The position numbers and the translations under genes were made by a program. The notes beneath the pieces are model-generated. The model saw only the letters and a program-made list of their open reading frames with translations. It was not told the DNA's origin and searched no databases. 6,725 nt of DNA from Treponema sp. (lineage in GTDB: Bacteria; Spirochaetota; Spirochaetia; Treponematales; Treponemataceae), in contig DMQP01000052.1 of assembly GCA_003455655.1 (NCBI GenBank), positions 1-6,725 of the forward strand. The letters run 5' to 3'. Below are positions 5,341 to 6,725 of the stretch, piece after piece; within the stretch, counting starts at the first letter, position 1, and the number at the start of each line of letters is the position of its first letter.

Positions 5341-6725
5341 AAAAACAACTGCAGAACGAGCGGGAATGTTTGTTACCACAAGACGCTCATCTTCAAGAAC
5401 AAGACCCACACCTTCTGCTTCTGGAGTTGCAAAAATCATTTCATCTTTTGTCCAAACAGAAAGTGGCTTTTGTTTTTTCGTAAAAATATATTCAGAAAAA
5501 TCATTTGCAGAAAAATTGAACACACAGAGCATGTCTTTTTGACTTGAGTCTTGAGGGTGCAAGACATACGCTGCACACTGACCTCTGTTAGGAGAAAGAT
5601 CTTCAACTGTGGCATCTGTAATAGTTGTTGCATACTGCTTTCGTAAGGCAAGTGCTTTTTGTAAAACATGTATGCTTGAATCTGACTGTTCAAGAAGTTT
5701 TTGTGCCGTCTGCCAATCAAAGGGTCCACGGTGGCGAATATCTCCTGAAAGATTCATGTCTGCAAGACCTATTTCCTGTCCGTAGTAAATAATAGGAACC
5801 GGTGGCCGTAATGCAGCAAGCACAAGAGAAAGCGTTATGCGCTTATAGTCATTTCCAAAAACAGAACCTAAACGACTTTGGTATTCATCATGATTGCACA
5901 AAAAAGCAGCATAGGCAGCACCTTTTATGTCGTGCGGATTTTCATAAGAGGCATCGGGTAAAGAACTAGCGCCTATTAAAACACTTCCCAACTGTGCACG
6001 CCCTGTATCAAAGTCTGTTACTAAATCAAACTCAGGTTTTTCTGCAGAACCAAAATATGCTTCTAATGAATCACGACGACGCTCAAGCCAAATTTCTCCA
6101 AGCATTACTTTAGGTGCTTTGTAGCGTTTTTGAATTCGAGCATGCAAGTCGGTAAACCATTGGTGCGTACTGTCACTGTCTGCGCTACGACTGCCATCTT
6201 CTATAAGATAACGAGCAGCATCAACACGTATACCATCAAAGCCTCTGTCTAACCAGTAGAAGACAACAGAACGCATTTCTTTTTGAACCGCTGCATTTTT
6301 GTAATTAAGGTCAGGCATGTGTTCCCAAAAAGGAGCATAATACCAGGCACCAGCTTCTTCGTTGTAGAACCAAGCAGGAGACGCTCCCATAGGATTCGAA
6401 CCTTTGCCATCTTCTGACCACACATACCAGTCACGCTTTCCGTTTTTTCCGGCAATAGAATCTTTAAACCAAGGGTGAGCACTTGAAGTGTGATTAGGTA
6501 CAAAGTCAAAAATTATTTTCATACCACGCTCATGACATTCTGCTACAAGGGCAAGCACATCTTCTTCTGTTCCGAAAAGAGAATTAACAGCGTAATAATC
6601 TGTTGTGTCGTAACCGTGCATGTTGTAGTCAATGGCTGTACCTTTTCCTGCACACTCAAAAAAAGGAGAAATCCACAAGACATCACAGCCCACATCATTA
6701 TGAAGATAGTCGAGTTTAGAACGGA
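5326..6725 (-). CDS. GH13 alpha-amylase-family glycosidase, N-terminus outside window
   Basis: This retaining enzyme is predicted to hydrolyse alpha-1,4 or alpha-1,6 glucosidic bonds in starch-derived glucans. The frame stays open to the window edge, giving 465 visible residues that begin inside the barrel with KLDYL just before strand DVLWISP. The GTG at 6693 is an internal valine codon, not the start. Numbering from it, the four GH13 regions are complete: DFVPNH (63-68), GIRVDA with nucleophile D158, GEIW with acid/base E200, and NHD with D269 (267-269). YYGQEIG (303-309) and RGPFDW (322-327) follow, then a beta-sandwich domain C (about 375-455). RYLIEDG after region II recalls GH13_36-type amylases, a weak subfamily hint. 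Any signal peptide and the promoter lie beyond the window, so secretion cannot be judged. The gene ends with TGA at 5326, tail to tail with the lipoprotein gene. Confidence 0.93.
   Translation of the reverse strand, partial: RSKLDYLHNDVGCDVLWISPFFECAGKGTAIDYNMHGYDTTDYYAVNSLFGTEEDVLALVAECHERGMKIIFDFVPNHTSSAHPWFKDSIAGKNGKRDWYVWSEDGKGSNPMGASPAWFYNEEAGAWYYAPFWEHMPDLNYKNAAVQKEMRSVVFYWLDRGFDGIRVDAARYLIEDGSRSADSDSTHQWFTDLHARIQKRYKAPKVMLGEIWLERRRDSLEAYFGSAEKPEFDLVTDFDTGRAQLGSVLIGASSLPDASYENPHDIKGAAYAAFLCNHDEYQSRLGSVFGNDYKRITLSLVLAALRPPVPIIYYGQEIGLADMNLSGDIRHRGPFDWQTAQKLLEQSDSSIHVLQKALALRKQYATTITDATVEDLSPNRGQCAAYVLHPQDSSQKDMLCVFNFSANDFSEYIFTKKQKPLSVWTKDEMIFATPEAEGVGLVLEDERLVVTNIPARSAVVFLLDQ

Noticed and set aside
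6691..6693. GTG as the start of the amylase gene
   Set aside because: The frame continues upstream with KLDYL, a normal GH13 helix before the first barrel strand, so the gene is simply cut by the window edge.

Overview
The window looks like chromosomal DNA from a spirochaete, most likely a carbohydrate-using Treponema. The clues are the moderately AT-rich sequence, a relaxed 'spirochaetal' lipobox (I-F-S-C) on the small lipoprotein, a membrane-anchored class III adenylate cyclase, and a treponeme-like style of tyrosine recombinase. The genus is an inference from protein style, not from a marker gene. Coding density is very high: seven genes, no gap over about 100 bp, and no rRNA, tRNA, CRISPR array or insertion sequence.

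Left part, + strand: a short terminator hairpin (5-24) closes an upstream unit. It is followed by a complete tyrosine recombinase/integrase (62-1210) with no other phage or conjugation gene in view. Next comes a YczE/YitT-type multi-spanning membrane protein (1250-1939) with its own promoter, whose -35 overlaps the integrase stop region. A two-gene membrane operon follows: a short NfeD protein (1964-2416) and a stomatin/QmcA-like SPFH protein (2441-3361). This is the classic NfeD-SPFH pairing for membrane microdomain organisation or protein quality control.

Middle part: the - strand carries a 463-residue adenylate cyclase (3366-4757) with about seven membrane segments and a catalytic domain having every expected ATP-specific residue. 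It is divergent from a small lipoprotein of unknown function (4840-5340). Their promoters sit back to back in an 82-bp gap, and a perfect 6-4-6 inverted repeat (4792-4807) lies across both -35 boxes. A shared regulator is therefore plausible.

Right part: a GH13 alpha-amylase-type glycosidase on the - strand (5326 to the window edge) lacks its N-terminus. Its 3' end overlaps the lipoprotein gene by 15 bp, tail to tail.

The most unusual observation concerns transcription and translation starts. Three genes (nfeD, cyclase, lipoprotein) have a sigma-70-like promoter placed so close to the ATG that the predicted mRNA starts at, or within about 3 nt of, the start codon, with no Shine-Dalgarno sequence. 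A fourth (YczE) has a predicted leader of only about 12 nt. All four -35 boxes begin TTGC and three of the four -10 boxes end ATACT. This suggests leaderless initiation is common here. It also moves the cyclase start from 4778 to 4757.
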